Positions 42,750 to 54,251 of a stretch of DNA of 64,000 nt are shown piece after piece. The stretch is from positions 2,852,001 to 2,916,000 of the forward strand of contig OX596340.1 in the NCBI GenBank assembly GCA_951394405.1. The letters are read 5' to 3'. The stretch's first letter is position 1. Every line of letters begins with the position of its first letter. Origin of the DNA: Coprinellus micaceus. Its lineage: Eukaryota > Basidiomycota > Agaricomycetes > Agaricales > Psathyrellaceae. Below the pieces are notes generated by a model. It worked only from the letters and a program-made list of their open reading frames with translations. It did no database searches and was not told the DNA's origin. Made by a program: the position numbers and the translations under genes.

Positions 42750-43681
42750 CTACAAGACAAAGCGGCGCGAAGGACTTTCTCGCAAAACGTGATATGAGTG
42801 CTCGCTGAGGAGGTTGATGCACTTCTCCACCGGTCTTTCTGTGCGGCGGACATCCGTGTACTTTTTGACCAGATCTCCCTCTGCCTGACTTAACTTAGCC
42901 TCTGGCTCGGGAGGCTCCACGTATTTGATAAGGCGAATACCAAGACGCATTTTGCCGTCTCCTTTGTCAAGCAGAACGAATTCGCACAGTCCGATTCCTG
43001 CCCAACGGTTAGTTCTATTTCAAGGTTGGTACGGACAGAGCGGGTTGAACACGAACCGGAATACGGGGATCTGGTTGGGCCCTTGATGTTGTTCGCCCAC
43101 CGATGTGACTTGTTAATCTGATAGATACGGTCAGGGTCAATGATAGTGAGCCGAAAGGATGTGACCGAGAAGTTGACAAGGAATGGGTCCAGAATGGAAT
43201 TGAGGACCTGGGACCGGGTCCCACGATAGAGGTTTAGAATGCCCTTCGGATGCATCTCTGTTATTCGGCGGTCTTCGTCTGGGGTGAGTAACCCTTCCTG
43301 AAGAATGGCGTCGTATAAATGGCGGTCGCTCTTGTTCATTTTCAAGTGCACTAGGTGCTTTTCCCAAGCAATGCCTGTCTGGACGTCGACGAGGTCGTGC
43401 CCAGATGCAAATAACGCGGGGTTCGCCTCGGGGACTATCCTGAATCGGAGGGATCCGGCGGCAGGGTGCGGGAGAGGGCTCGGCCTGTCGAAGTAGAAGA
43501 ACCCTTTGGTGCTGGGAGGGTATCGCTGAACGTCGCGGAAGTAAATAGGGCGTGGACGCTCCTTAAAGCCTGGCTTCCCAAAAAGTTGTTTGAGATGTGG
43601 GACCACGCAGTACCTGTCAGAAAGGTCGAGCCAGTCTGACGAGACAAGTTTATGGGGGTTAAAAGTCGAGATTCCCTTTAT
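42750..43681 (-). CDS. protein of unknown function, paralog B
   Basis: Homologous to the neighbouring paralog A. The main exon runs from an acceptor at 43682 down to 43057, through LVSSDWLDLSD, RYPPSTKGFFYF, SLRFRIVPEANPALF and LNSILDPFLVNFS. A 59-nt intron (42998-43056) then joins the last exon ending at 42750 (MRLGIRLIKYVEPPEPEAKL and a basic C-terminus). Without this splice the frame drifts into a non-homologous tail. The first exon lies upstream of 43.7 kb and is unresolved. Function unknown. Confidence 0.65.
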
Positions 43682-44254
43682 CTGCGGACTTGGGTTAGAT
43701 TATGTTGGTGCCCGGTAGGTATTCTCTCACCGGTTTGCTTTGTAATGGAACAGGTTTAGGCTTTCGAGTTCAGTTCAGCTACTGCGAGGGAACGACGGGT
43801 GAGGACGTACTCACTCGTTCCTTTGAGAAGGCGCGCCGCCTGGGAGGCTTCGGCTTGGGTGCTCTGGGTGCTTTGGGAGGACTTGCATCTTTCGTACGTT
43901 TTATTGGTTTTACAGCGAAAGTGTAGGTCTCCGGAGGGCGGATACGCCTTCGCTTTGCCAAGTGAAGCCTGGATGGGGCGCTGTGGGCCTGGCGCCAGAT
44001 AACCCATGACAAGTTGGTGAATAGGGCTTTCCTGCGCGCTTAAGAGGCTTCAGCCCAGTATAACAATACGAGAGACGGGACATACGGGGAGAACATGGCG
44101 GTTCGGGACAAGATGGCCTGTCATTAGGGACCGGAGTCACCGGACTGTGATGCTACTGTATGGCCGTGTTTGGCAACGACGCGTCTTGACAAACAAAGGC
44201 AAAATCCAGTTGGTTTGCCACGCTCGACGCGTCTCCTCATTAGCAACGTCCACC
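43682..44254. other. intergenic between paralog B and SMC6
   Basis: Probably contains the first exon of paralog B and the SMC6 promoter. No complete gene is visible. Confidence 0.35.
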
Positions 44255-47200
44255 ATGCCCAAAAGGCCTGCGACCGTAGAGACTGACTCTGACTCTGGCA
44301 GCGAGCGTGGCACGCCCAAGCGCACGAGGAGGCAGCCCGCAGACGATTCCGACAGCGACCAGGCTGGTCCCAGTCAGCGAAACCGTGGCCAGGGACGGGG
44401 CCGACGCGCCAGGAACGAGGAAGATAGCGACGCTGAGGCGGAGGTCGTGGTACCCGTCGCTGTCGATGACGAGGAGTTTGAGAATGCCCACAGGGATAGA
44501 ATTCGTCAGCAGCTTGAATCGAACAACAGGGCCAACAAGGTAGAGTTCGCGTCCCGTTTTTGAAAGGCGTATTTGACCACCGTGACCAGGGTCAAGCCGA
44601 GTATGGTATCATAGAGAGCATCGAGTGTGTGGACTTTATGTGCCACGAGAGGCTCTTCTTCGAATTTGGCCCGCAAATCAACTTCATTATTGGTGCGTAT
44701 GCTTCGCGAAACAAAGGGGTTTTTCGTGCTGATTCACGATGACAGGTCACAACGGGAGTACGTTGGATAACCCGAGTTGAGCGTGACGGTCGTCTGACTT
44801 GTATTTTAGGTGGGAAAAGCGCTGTTCTCTCCGGCCTCACCCTTGCTCTGGGAGGCAAGACGAACTCCACTGGGCGAGGTAGCGGGTTGAAGAGCTTCAT
44901 CCGGGAAGGCACCAAGTGGGTATGTGCGCTATTTCCGTCGTTCCTTCCTCACGGCCCGTTCCAGTGCATCCAAAATTACGCTCACCATCAAGAACCAAGG
45001 CCCAGAAGCGTATAAACCAAACGAATACGGTCAATCCATCGTCATCGAGCGCAGGTTCACCAAGGAAGGTAGCTCAAGCTGGAAGCTTATGAACGAAGAC
45101 GGCAAAACCACCGTGAGCAACAAGCGTGAGGAACTGTCTGCCATCTGCGACCACATGAACATCCAGGTGGACAACCCCCTGAACGTCCTAACCCAAGGTT
45201 GGTCCGATTGCCTCTTTGTATGCGCGACGACCAGCCCTAACCTCGCTTCAGATGCTGCCCGCCAGTTCCTTAGCGGGTCCCAACCCACGGAGAGGTACAA
45301 GTTCTTCCTGCTCGGTACGCAGCTGTTCCAGCTCTCTCAAGAGTACGACACTTGCTTGGACAACATCCGCAAGACCACCAAGGTCCTCCAAACAAAGAAG
45401 GAGGCCATCCCCGATCTTCGTCGCCACTATAACGAGGTCGTCACCCGGTTCAAGGAAGCGGAGAAGGCAGTCGCGCAGAAGAAGAAGGTCGACGACTTGA
45501 AGAAGGAACTGGCTTGGGCCCATGTCAAGACGAAGGAGAACGAGTTGAAGAAAGCTCATGCTGACCTCGCCATGAAACAGAAGAACGTCCCCAAGGTCGA
45601 GGATAAGATCTCTGGGTCCGAGGTAAATGCGTAGTCGGCGATGTCGGTTCAATGGTACTGACATATGCGCTTCAGGTCGACCTGGAAGCAAAGGAAAGTG
45701 TTGTCAAAGCTTGTGAGGACGAACGGAAGGAGCTCGGTTCCGTCGCCCACCTTCAGGAGCGAAAGGCCAAGTTAGCTAATGAACTCAGGGAGAAGAGGAA
45801 GACCTTCAGAACTTGCGAGGTACTTCGTTTCCCATCCACCTTCACGTCGACTTTGAGCTGACACACGGTTTTGTAGAACGACCTCGTTTCCATGCACAAG
45901 CAGATATCCAATGTCAATGGGCAGATCGCGGGTTTAGAAAAGACCCTCGAGGAAGAGAAGAAGAAGATGGAAGCCGACTCGCAGGCGAAGCGTGCACAAC
46001 TCGAGGCCGAAATCGCCCAGGCCAAGGCGGATATCGCGACTCTTGAAGCAGAGCAGGTGGAAATCCGTAACCGAAAGGCTTCCACACACCAGGATATGAT
46101 TCAAGCCCGCCAAGCTGGGGACCAAGCTAACGCCCAGGTCGAATCACTCAAGAAGTCGATTATGTCGTCACAGACTGCCCTCGCCGCTGCGAAGGCGAGC
46201 GAGAGGGATACCTTCGTGCCATATGGTAGCAACATCAAGGCTGTCGTCGAGAAGATAGATAGGTCGAGTTGGTACGGGGACAAACCCGTCGGCCCGCTTG
46301 GACGCTATGTCAAAGCCAGGGAACCCAGTAAGTGGGGCGATATCCTGAGGACGCAGTTGGGCAGTCTCTTGACTGCGTTTGCGGTCACTGACCCGAGGGA
46401 TCGAGACCAGCTCAAGCGGATTCTTGGAGAGTACAGGAAGTGAGTCGGGTCGATACCCTTGCCTTATTCATGCTAACCATCACTTCAGCACCAATAGCAT
46501 CATCATCTCCGAGAGGGACTTGTTCGACTTCAGGAGCGGAGAGCCGCCCGCGAAGTATCTTACCGTCCTTCGGGCTCTCGATGTTTGTCTTCCAGTTCTC
46601 TTCCGTTTAATCTCTGGCTCATCCCCGTGTGTTGCAGATTACCGACGACTGGGTTGTTCGTCTCCTCATCAATCAAGGCCGTATCGAGAACACGGTCCTC
46701 TCAGACACGCGTAGGAGCCTCGAGAACGAGTTGAAGGAACTCCATGGTGGTGTGGGTTGGTCCCGCGACCTTTTCAACGTTCGCGTGTTCCCGTTCGTCT
46801 CTCCCTCTCCCTCTCGCTTGTTGGGTTCACCGATGCTGATTGACGGTCTATCGACGGTCTTTAGGGAAGGAGGTGCTTCCAGTCATGGACTGCAAGTCAG
46901 GAGGAACGACGCCCAGTCCTTGTTACTTACGGGGCGAAACGCTCAAGCTGAAATCGCGTATGTCTTTTTCCTGTGGTTTTCACGGGTCGGCCGCTCACGC
47001 GTTATCTTGCAGCCACCACGAAGCCGAGTTGGTGAGGCTGGACCAGCAGATGCAGCAAGAAACGCAGACGCGTCAACACGCGATACAGCAGGCCACCCAG
47101 TTAAAGAGGGAACTTGATGGTCCCATCACAGTGCGCATGACTCATTAGCTTTATACCCCTTGACTGTCCTTCGCTGACGCGTCCCCTCCCAGCGAGAGGA

Positions 47201-48831
47201 ACATGCGAAAGCCACTGCGATCCGGAACCGCAAGTCCGATTTGAGCACCCTGCACTCCCAGTATAACGACGAGGTTCCAGCTAACTCTGCTGGGCTAATT
47301 AATGCTTTGGAGGTTCGTCAACGCTTCATTCCTTCTGTGTACCTTCCCTGACCGGAATTGCGGCTTCTAGGAGGCTCAAGCAGAGATGCAGAGCCTTCGC
47401 ACGCAAAAGGAGACCTCTGAGCAGAAGAAGGCGGCGCTGCAGACCGAGGTGGCTGAGCTCGATGAGCAGATCGCTGGGGTGAATGCGCAGATTGGCGAGT
47501 ACCAGGAGAAGCTGGAGGGGCTTACTGTGCGTATTCACTCGCTTTAAAGTGTCTCGCCGCTCTGTCCTGATTCGTTTGGGTGGCGCTTTAGACCAAGCTC
47601 CAGACGGCCATCACTGAGAGGGTTCAGGTTCAGAATAACATCAAACATTGGACGCAGAGGCTCGAGAAAGAGAAAGAGGCAGTAAATGGTGCCCAGTCAC
47701 ACGCGAAGGTCACAGAGGAAGAGTTTAATGTGGGTCTGCTCCCCGGTCACTGTGTTACCAATAGCTGACGCCGCCGTGTTTGTTTTCGTAGACCTGGACC
47801 GAGGCCGCGAAGAAATTCTGTTCGAAGGTCGAAACGACGCGTACCCCAGAGGCCATCGAGCGTGAGTCGGACTCCGTGCGAAAGGCGCTTGAAGCTCGGG
47901 AGAAGAGGTGAGGCTACACCTTAGCTTACCGTCCCCCTGTTTACTGATGCGTACTGGACCGATCGAAGGCAGGGAGCCACGGTTGAAGAGTTAACAGCCC
48001 AAGTCAACAAGGCGAAGGAGGCTATGGACAAAGTGGAGGGTGAATGGAAGAGCGCGCACAGGTTGAACAAGGCGCTTAGGACGTCGCTCCTGGTTCGCTT
48101 GCATCGCTGGCAGGAATTCAGGAGCCACATCTCGCTCCGATGCAAGCTTATCTTCTCATCCCACCTTGCCCAGCGTGGTTACTTTGGGAAGGTGCTCTTC
48201 AACCATGAGGCGCAGACGCTTACGCTCAGGGTGCGTGTATCTATATTTCTTCTGGTGGGATAGGGCTGACAGTATATTTAGGTCCAAACAGATGACCAGC
48301 TGCAGAAGGGAACTCAGGCCGAGAAGGACCCTAGGTCGCTGAGCGGTGGCGAGAAGTCGTTCTCGACGATCTGTCTCCTCCTCTCCCTATGGGACTCTAT
48401 CGGGTGTCCTTTGCGTTGCCTCGGTACGCTCCACAGACACCTCTTGCGTTTCCACTCTCGACTAACGAACCCACGTAACCAATGTAGACGAGTTCGACGT
48501 CTTCATGGACGCTGTGAACCGGCGCATCAGTATGAAGATGATGGTAAGTGCCCATCCTCTTCGCCGTTCCCCCATTCCTTTCGTCCAACTGGCTAATTGG
48601 GCTTTCGCCTATCTAGATCGATACGGCCAACGCCAACCCCGACAAGCAGTATATCCTGATTACCCCTCAGGACATGACGAACATTCGTATCGGCGACAAC
48701 GTCAGGGTTAATCGGATGCTGGACCCAGTGCGTAGGACCCGGAACTAATCTCCGCCTGCCGTCCATGCTGTTATCGGAATGCTTTTCCTTTGCTCTTCGT
48801 CTAGGTGCACCCTTCTCAGCTTCAACATTAG
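44255..48831 (+). CDS. SMC6: SMC6, structural maintenance of chromosomes protein 6
   Basis: Core ATPase of the SMC5-SMC6 complex, which acts in the nucleus in recombination repair and replication-fork stability. The start ([19 protein letters not shown]) leads into an acidic, Arg-rich N-terminus, then the SMC6-type opening [21 protein letters not shown]. Walker A (GHNGSGKS) is encoded across three exons; the middle one, 44746-44757, is only 12 nt. Long coiled coils flank a hinge region (about 46.2-46.4 kb; [20 protein letters not shown]). Near the end come the signature [18 protein letters not shown] and Walker [20 protein letters not shown], which is diagnostic for SMC6 among SMC proteins. 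The last exon encodes only about eight residues (VHPSQLQH) and ends at 48831. The gene has some fifteen or more short introns; not all boundaries were fixed. Confidence 0.92.
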
Positions 48832-49175
48832 ATGTCTCCACATAATTCTGCCTTTGCCTTTCTTACATTCGTACTTAATTGATATTTTGTACAATACATA
48901 GCCTCGACGTTGGGTCAGTATTCAATTCGTGCATTCACTCTCGGGAACGCCGTAGCAAAGGAGCCACAATAGGCAATATCACGAGCACGTGCGACCAACT
49001 AAGCGCCCGCCTTGACGCCTTGTCACAACGTTGGTGGTGCCGGTGCAATGGAGCACGGCTGCAAAGCAGATCTAGCTCTCTTTCCACTCAGAGTACCGAA
49101 GGCGAATGATTCAAGTGTAACGAGGAGATAATAACACAGCGCAAGGTGGTACGGAAGAAGAGGTCTAGAGACCGA
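48832..49175. other. intergenic, converging 3' ends
   Basis: T-rich SMC6 3' flank. A TAAGCGCCCG motif occurs at 49000-49009. No gene recognised. Confidence 0.4.
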
Positions 49176-50286
49176 TCAATCTCTTGTTTCATAGAGATGT
49201 CTTAAGGGTCCAACGAGCAAAGCTCCGAATCCTCGTAGAGTATCTTTTCCCACGACGAATGTCAATGATCGGCCCGACCGTTTTATAAGGTTCCGGGCCG
49301 ATGTCTGTGTGAGAAGGAGGAGAAAGGTCGAGGCGCAGTGAGCGACCAAAGAAAGGTGAACACAAAGGACGATGTTACCTGGAACCGCAATCGTCATAGA
49401 CGATGACGAAGACCGCGACGACAACGTCATGTCTGACTCGTCGGCCCCCAAGGTGCTAGACGGCGGTTCCAGATCGAATGACTTCGAATGAGCGACAATG
49501 TGTTCAAGGTGTTCGTCGGGCTCCGGCTCCTCTGCGATGGGATCCAACCACAGAGCCCCTGCAGAGACTGAACACATTTAGTCCCAGACACGAAAAAGGA
49601 GAAGCGAAACAGAAATGCGGCGGATGATACTGACGAGTGGGAGGGAAGACGAGAGTCTGCTCAGCCCTGGATGGTACCTGGGGCTTGAGGAGTGTGTATT
49701 CGGGCATTGCCGGGCTCTTGACGTTCGAGGACGACGACGACGACTGCCCAAACTCCTGATCCACCCCCGGGATCCATGATGCGAAGTAATAGCGCTGCAG
49801 TGCTGCGATCTTCGCATCGAACCTAGGCTTCAGCGCCTCTGTCAAAGACCATAAGACGTTCCCCTCGATGTACTCGGGGGAGAGGTCCATCTTCGATCCC
49901 ACGAAACGGGACCGGGTGAAGGTGGTGAAGCTTTTGTGCGTAAACCTCGGGTCGTAGCGCGCAGCGAGAGACTTGAATGCCATATGCCAGAGCATTTCGG
50001 CGTCGAAGTTATAGGCGATGCCGTGCTTGGCCGTCCCCTTGACTGAGAGAACGACGAGCATGGCTCGGAAAGCGCACGACGGCTTGACGGAGGGGTAGTG
50101 GATGGCAACGCGGAACAGCAAGTTTTGTATCTGACGAGGAGAAGTCTCCATCCACGTCAAGAACACTGCCGGGGTGCTGAAATGATACATGAGGTGGCCC
50201 CAGATGATCTCGGTGATCAGGAAGGTGTCGTTGAGAAGGGTGGCTCGATTGGTAGGCCAAGTGTCGATGAGGAGGTGCTCGAACAT
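49176..50286 (-). CDS. hypothetical protein
   Basis: First exon 50286 to about 49640 begins MFEHLLIDTWPTNRATLLND and contains HMAFKSLAARYDPRFTHKSF, YIEGNVLWSLTEAL and a serine run before a donor near 49639. The second exon begins near 49565 and reads LWLDPIAEEPEPDEHLEHIV, then a Ser-rich stretch. Its acceptor could be at either of two AGs about nine bases apart, both in frame. The C-terminal part after MTIAVPGN may be an unspliced intron. No domain recognised, no signal peptide; likely soluble. Confidence 0.55.
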
Positions 50287-50783
50287 TGTGGTTGTATGAT
50301 GGTTTGGCTACGAGGGTTGGTGGTGGTGGTTGGCAGGAAAGGGTTGTTGGAAGTCAGACAGGAATAGGACGGATTGAAATACCTCGCAGAGGAGGTGAGT
50401 CAAGGAGGCTGAAAGTCTCGTTCGATGTCTAGGGTTGGAAAGCTGCTGAGTCAAGGCTAGCGACAGCTTAGGGGCCAGTGGTCCGCCCCTTAGTGCTAAA
50501 TCCCCACTCCGTGAAAGGGAAGGGCTGCTGGAGACTTCGTGGTTTGGTACATGTAAGTGCCAGGGTTTTGGCAACCATACAAAACAAGGGTTCTCGTTTG
50601 AGAGACTAGTCGGTATTTTGGGCGATGGGTCGCTCTGTACAACTTTGAAGCAGTGACAAGCCTGGTTGGGTGGGTTAGCACATTCAAGTCCAATAGGCGC
50701 TGCCTCTTGCGGTACTCCCTTCGGCAAAGTCCGGCGTGCGTTCAGACCCATGTTGTCTAGAAATAGGGTTGGACCTCGACCAT
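50287..50783. other. divergent promoter region
   Basis: Between the hypothetical gene (minus) and the F-box gene (plus). No further gene seen. Confidence 0.35.
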
Positions 50784-52250
50784 ATGGACCCTCTTGACAC
50801 CACACTCGCCCATTTGACCTCCACTAATGATCCTCCAACGATCGAGGAAGCGTTGAACGTTCGAGCTATGGTTGCAGTCATGGAACGCGAGTTGGCGGAA
50901 CACGAGCATCAGATACGAAGGCTGAAGGGTAGACTCGACTCATACAAACCCATTCTATCACCTTGCCGTCGGGTCCCCCCAGAGATTCTTGGCGAAATAT
51001 TTCTACACCTCCGGGCGGGTAAATCCGCCACCAAATATCAGAAATCCCTCCTCTTCTCCTGCCAAGTCTGCAAAAGGTGGCGCGATGCGGCATATCTACT
51101 TCCTCACCTTTGGAAAGCTGTCACGATCGACCTTGATCACATTCATTCACAGTGCCAATGGTACCATCCAATTGACTCCTGGCTACGCCGCTCTGGAACC
51201 GTGTCAAAGGAGCTGGTCATCCAAGGTTCCTTGTGTGGGCCCCCGATTACCGACGGTCGGAAATTATGTATGGCAGATTCGTGCCGTTTCTCCACTTCCG
51301 ACGTCGTAAATATTCTCAAGTCCGGCCCACCTTTGGATCGACTTTCAATCATTTTCCCCACTTCCCACTGCTGGAGTAGGCTGAGGGCGGAGGTCGATGA
51401 AGTTCACAACATGCGGGGCCCTCTGGGGTCCATCAAAACGCTACTTCTATCGGCAGAAGGCTGGAGGGACTGGGTTCAGGCCCCCCCGAAGCCGTTCCTT
51501 CCGTCTATGCCCGCGCTCACAAACCTCGCCATCCGCCTTCCACGCGTTCGCAGTATCAACCATGCAATTGACCTGGCTACATTGCAGCTCGTAATACCGG
51601 CTGACATGCGAAGTCGCTTGCTCAATGTTGGATTGGCGTTCGACTGGTCCGCGCGTCACATACTAGAAATCCTTCAGCAATGCAGTAACGTCGAAGTCCT
51701 TGGCCTCAACTTCGGCGATGGGGTATTCGAACAGAGTGACGGGGACCCTCTCATGCTACAGTTCGCCCAGCAAGGGATCACTCTCCCAAGAGTGCGGAGA
51801 GTCGTCCTATTCGATCTCCCCCACACCGGTCTCCGCAATCTGAGGATCCTCCGCTTGCCTACTCAGAACGAGACTTTTGTCTTATTTTCGGAGAAGTCCA
51901 AGGACGACTTGATAAACGAAGTCCGTGCTTCATATTTGGCTGAATTTCTACGGGGAGACCGCACCTCCCAACCAACGATACGCTCCCTCTCCATCGAGAA
52001 CGGCACCTTCCCAGAAAACACCCTCCTTGACGTTCTCCGAGATCTTTCCTCCCTCCAGCACTTGTCCCTGCGTCACGTTGCCATCGATGACAACTTCTTC
52101 CAAAAGCTCAAGGCCTCAAGCCTCCTTCCAGACCTGCGAACCTTGGACATTGAGGTGTCGAGAGGCGGCGGTGACTGGGATGGGTTCATGACGTTTATCG
52201 AGGAGAGGGGTATTGCTTTGATCAGGCGCTACCCTTTCTTCAAAGGGTAG
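50784..52250 (+). CDS. F-box protein with LRR-like tail
   Basis: Intronless gene of 488 residues starting MDPLDTTLAHLTS; an in-frame ATG 48 bases upstream is possible but adds nothing family-like. A coiled coil (VMERELAEHEHQIRRLKGRL) precedes the F-box ILSPCRRVPPEILGEIF, then SCQVCKRWRDAAYLLPHLW and leucine-rich repeats (ILEILQQCSNVEVLGLNF, LSSLQHLSLRHVAI). Same subfamily as the genes near 10 and 54 kb. Confidence 0.86.
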   Translation: MDPLDTTLAHLTSTNDPPTIEEALNVRAMVAVMERELAEHEHQIRRLKGRLDSYKPILSPCRRVPPEILGEIFLHLRAGKSATKYQKSLLFSCQVCKRWRDAAYLLPHLWKAVTIDLDHIHSQCQWYHPIDSWLRRSGTVSKELVIQGSLCGPPITDGRKLCMADSCRFSTSDVVNILKSGPPLDRLSIIFPTSHCWSRLRAEVDEVHNMRGPLGSIKTLLLSAEGWRDWVQAPPKPFLPSMPALTNLAIRLPRVRSINHAIDLATLQLVIPADMRSRLLNVGLAFDWSARHILEILQQCSNVEVLGLNFGDGVFEQSDGDPLMLQFAQQGITLPRVRRVVLFDLPHTGLRNLRILRLPTQNETFVLFSEKSKDDLINEVRASYLAEFLRGDRTSQPTIRSLSIENGTFPENTLLDVLRDLSSLQHLSLRHVAIDDNFFQKLKASSLLPDLRTLDIEVSRGGGDWDGFMTFIEERGIALIRRYPFFKG

Positions 52251-52479
52251 ATTCCTGGTCATCGCCCCACCACTGCGGATCGGGAAAAATGACCATTTAC
52301 TTACCGTGGAGGGTGCCACTGGGAAGACTCGGATGCGATATATTTGGCCTCTGGGGCATCGGAGATTGGCATCACACTCGTCTGTGCTTTTCTATATACC
52401 GGGTACGACCTACATACAAACCTAGAATATGTGACTAGTGTGGCGAACGTTATGCTGGCTCAGGTTCACTAATTTTTTG
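52251..52479. other. short convergent spacer
   Basis: Three-prime flanks of the F-box and MYND genes; nothing else recognised. Confidence 0.35.
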
Positions 52480-53973
52480 CTACGCCGCCACAGAGGGCGC
52501 AGGTACATCCACCTTCTTTTTCGACCACCCGAGCAGATACCCCTCTAGTTCGGGCGAAAGGTCGTCTGGGCCCATGAACTTCGGTTCCTCGTCACGGCCC
52601 ACAACAGAACGGTCCCATATAAATTCATGCTTGTCTGGCCATTGAAGATACTCCCGAGCGTCCAGATTCATCGACATAATCTCGATGGCCTTCTCGTACG
52701 ACACTTTCATTATGGCCCGTTCAGTTTCCGAACATCTCTTCCCCGCCACCTTGTCCATAAACTCATAAATGAGCTTCAAGCATCTCGCATTGTCCCTCCG
52801 TGCGTACTTATCACCTTCGAATGGTGGCATCAGCTCGCATTTGACGGCCTCTCTCAGGCCCTCGTCTCGGAGGACGGAGAAGCGTTCCTGGTCCTGGTGG
52901 ATGAGCGCATCCATGTTTGATTTCGGGCCCTTCGCCGGGTCGCTGGGGCTGAAGCTAGCGGGGGATATGGTATATCCGGGGTTCAACCCATACTTGGCGT
53001 AGGGAGCCGTGTCGACGTAGCAGCAGTGGTTGTACCCGAATAGTCCGCAGTCCAAGATCAGATCTTCTCCTCCCAGTGTCGTGAAGTATATCCAGTAGTG
53101 CTCGTTAGGATCTTGAATTTTGGTGATTTCATCGCTGCTACCTTCGCTGAGGTGAATGTAAGCCAAGAAATCCATTGGAGGCACCATGATTTTCCCTTTG
53201 ACGATGCCGAAGTCGCGTATCGGGGATTTGTTGTAGTGGAGCCGCTTGCGCCGCTTCATCACGTAGTCGAAGGCGTCGACCTCTGAGACGTACGTTGTGG
53301 TGTACATCTCGCCCAAGAGTGCAGTGGTGATGGCGACCAGGGAGGGCAAGATGTACCCCTTGTTGATGAACCGCCGAATCATCGCGTCCCGGACCTCCTC
53401 TGAGACCGCCGTAGGCCACCACAGCTCTTTAGTAAGAGGGCTCAGAGCGTAGTCCAAAGGGACGGGGTCGCCAAGGAAGACCAGACGCGAGCTTCCGCCC
53501 CCAGACTCCTCAGGGAGAGGACCGTATACGACATCGAGGACGCCCAACTTGGCTGGCGGTGGGTTGGGAGAGTTGAGAATGAGATGTGTCAGGGCGGGGT
53601 GGCTGGGACGGGTATCATCGAGACGGTCGGACTCCATAAGGACTGCAATCATAGGCCAGAAGGTGTGCAGATCGATGCGATCCGTCTTTCCGCAGTTACG
53701 CTTATGCTTTGGCCAATCTTTGTTTTGGCATTTCGCATTGCAGTATACCCTCTGTTTCAACGCGACAAGGTGAGTCTAGCGACCCCGAAGGTCGAGGTCA
53801 CTTACCTCTCCGCAGCGACCACAGATAGGAAATCCACGGCCCCCTTCCGCCTGGGAACCGCATCCGTCGCATTGGGTCACCCTAGCCAAGGGAAGATATG
53901 CTTTGCGGTACCCCAAGAGCGGTTGGATGTCGTCTTCTGAGTCTGGGGTTTCAGAACGTGCTTGCAAGGACAT
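52480..53973 (-). CDS. MYND-type zinc finger protein
   Basis: Exons 53973-53806 and 53751-52480, joined over a 54-nt intron, give 479 residues. The intron falls inside the zinc finger: CDGCGSQAEGGRGFPICGRC lies in exon 1 and YCNAKCQNKDWPKHKRNC in exon 2, giving the C2-C2-C2-HC pattern of MYND domains (residues about 34-75). These fingers bind proline-rich partners. The rest of the protein (for example HYWIYFTTLGGEDLILDCGL, PWYAKYG-like and EYLQWPDKHEFIWDRSV) matches no enzyme I recognise; there is no SET domain. MYND proteins of unknown function are numerous in mushrooms. Probably cytosolic or nuclear. Confidence 0.82.
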
Positions 53974-54251
53974 TCCGCTGGAAGTATCGTGTGCAAATCG
54001 TGTGTAGGAGTGGAAAAGGGCTCAAAGCCTGGACTCTAGGGAAGAGGGGTGGTGTTCTTTAGAGCTATAAATCGGGATCTGGGCTAGCAACTGCGTTCCT
54101 GGACACGAAGGTCGTGGTTCTGGCTGAAACAGTGGACCGTTGTGGGTCCAGAACGAAGGTGCTGCAACAAAGGCAATTTGTTCTCACGCTATGGACCATG
54201 GTGACTCGAGCGCTTTCTCTCTTTGAATCCTAACCGCCACCACAGATACTC

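Noticed and set aside
42890..43606. Unspliced reading of paralog B from a GTG
   Set aside because: The start is not an ATG and the C-terminus diverges unless the 42998-43056 intron is removed.
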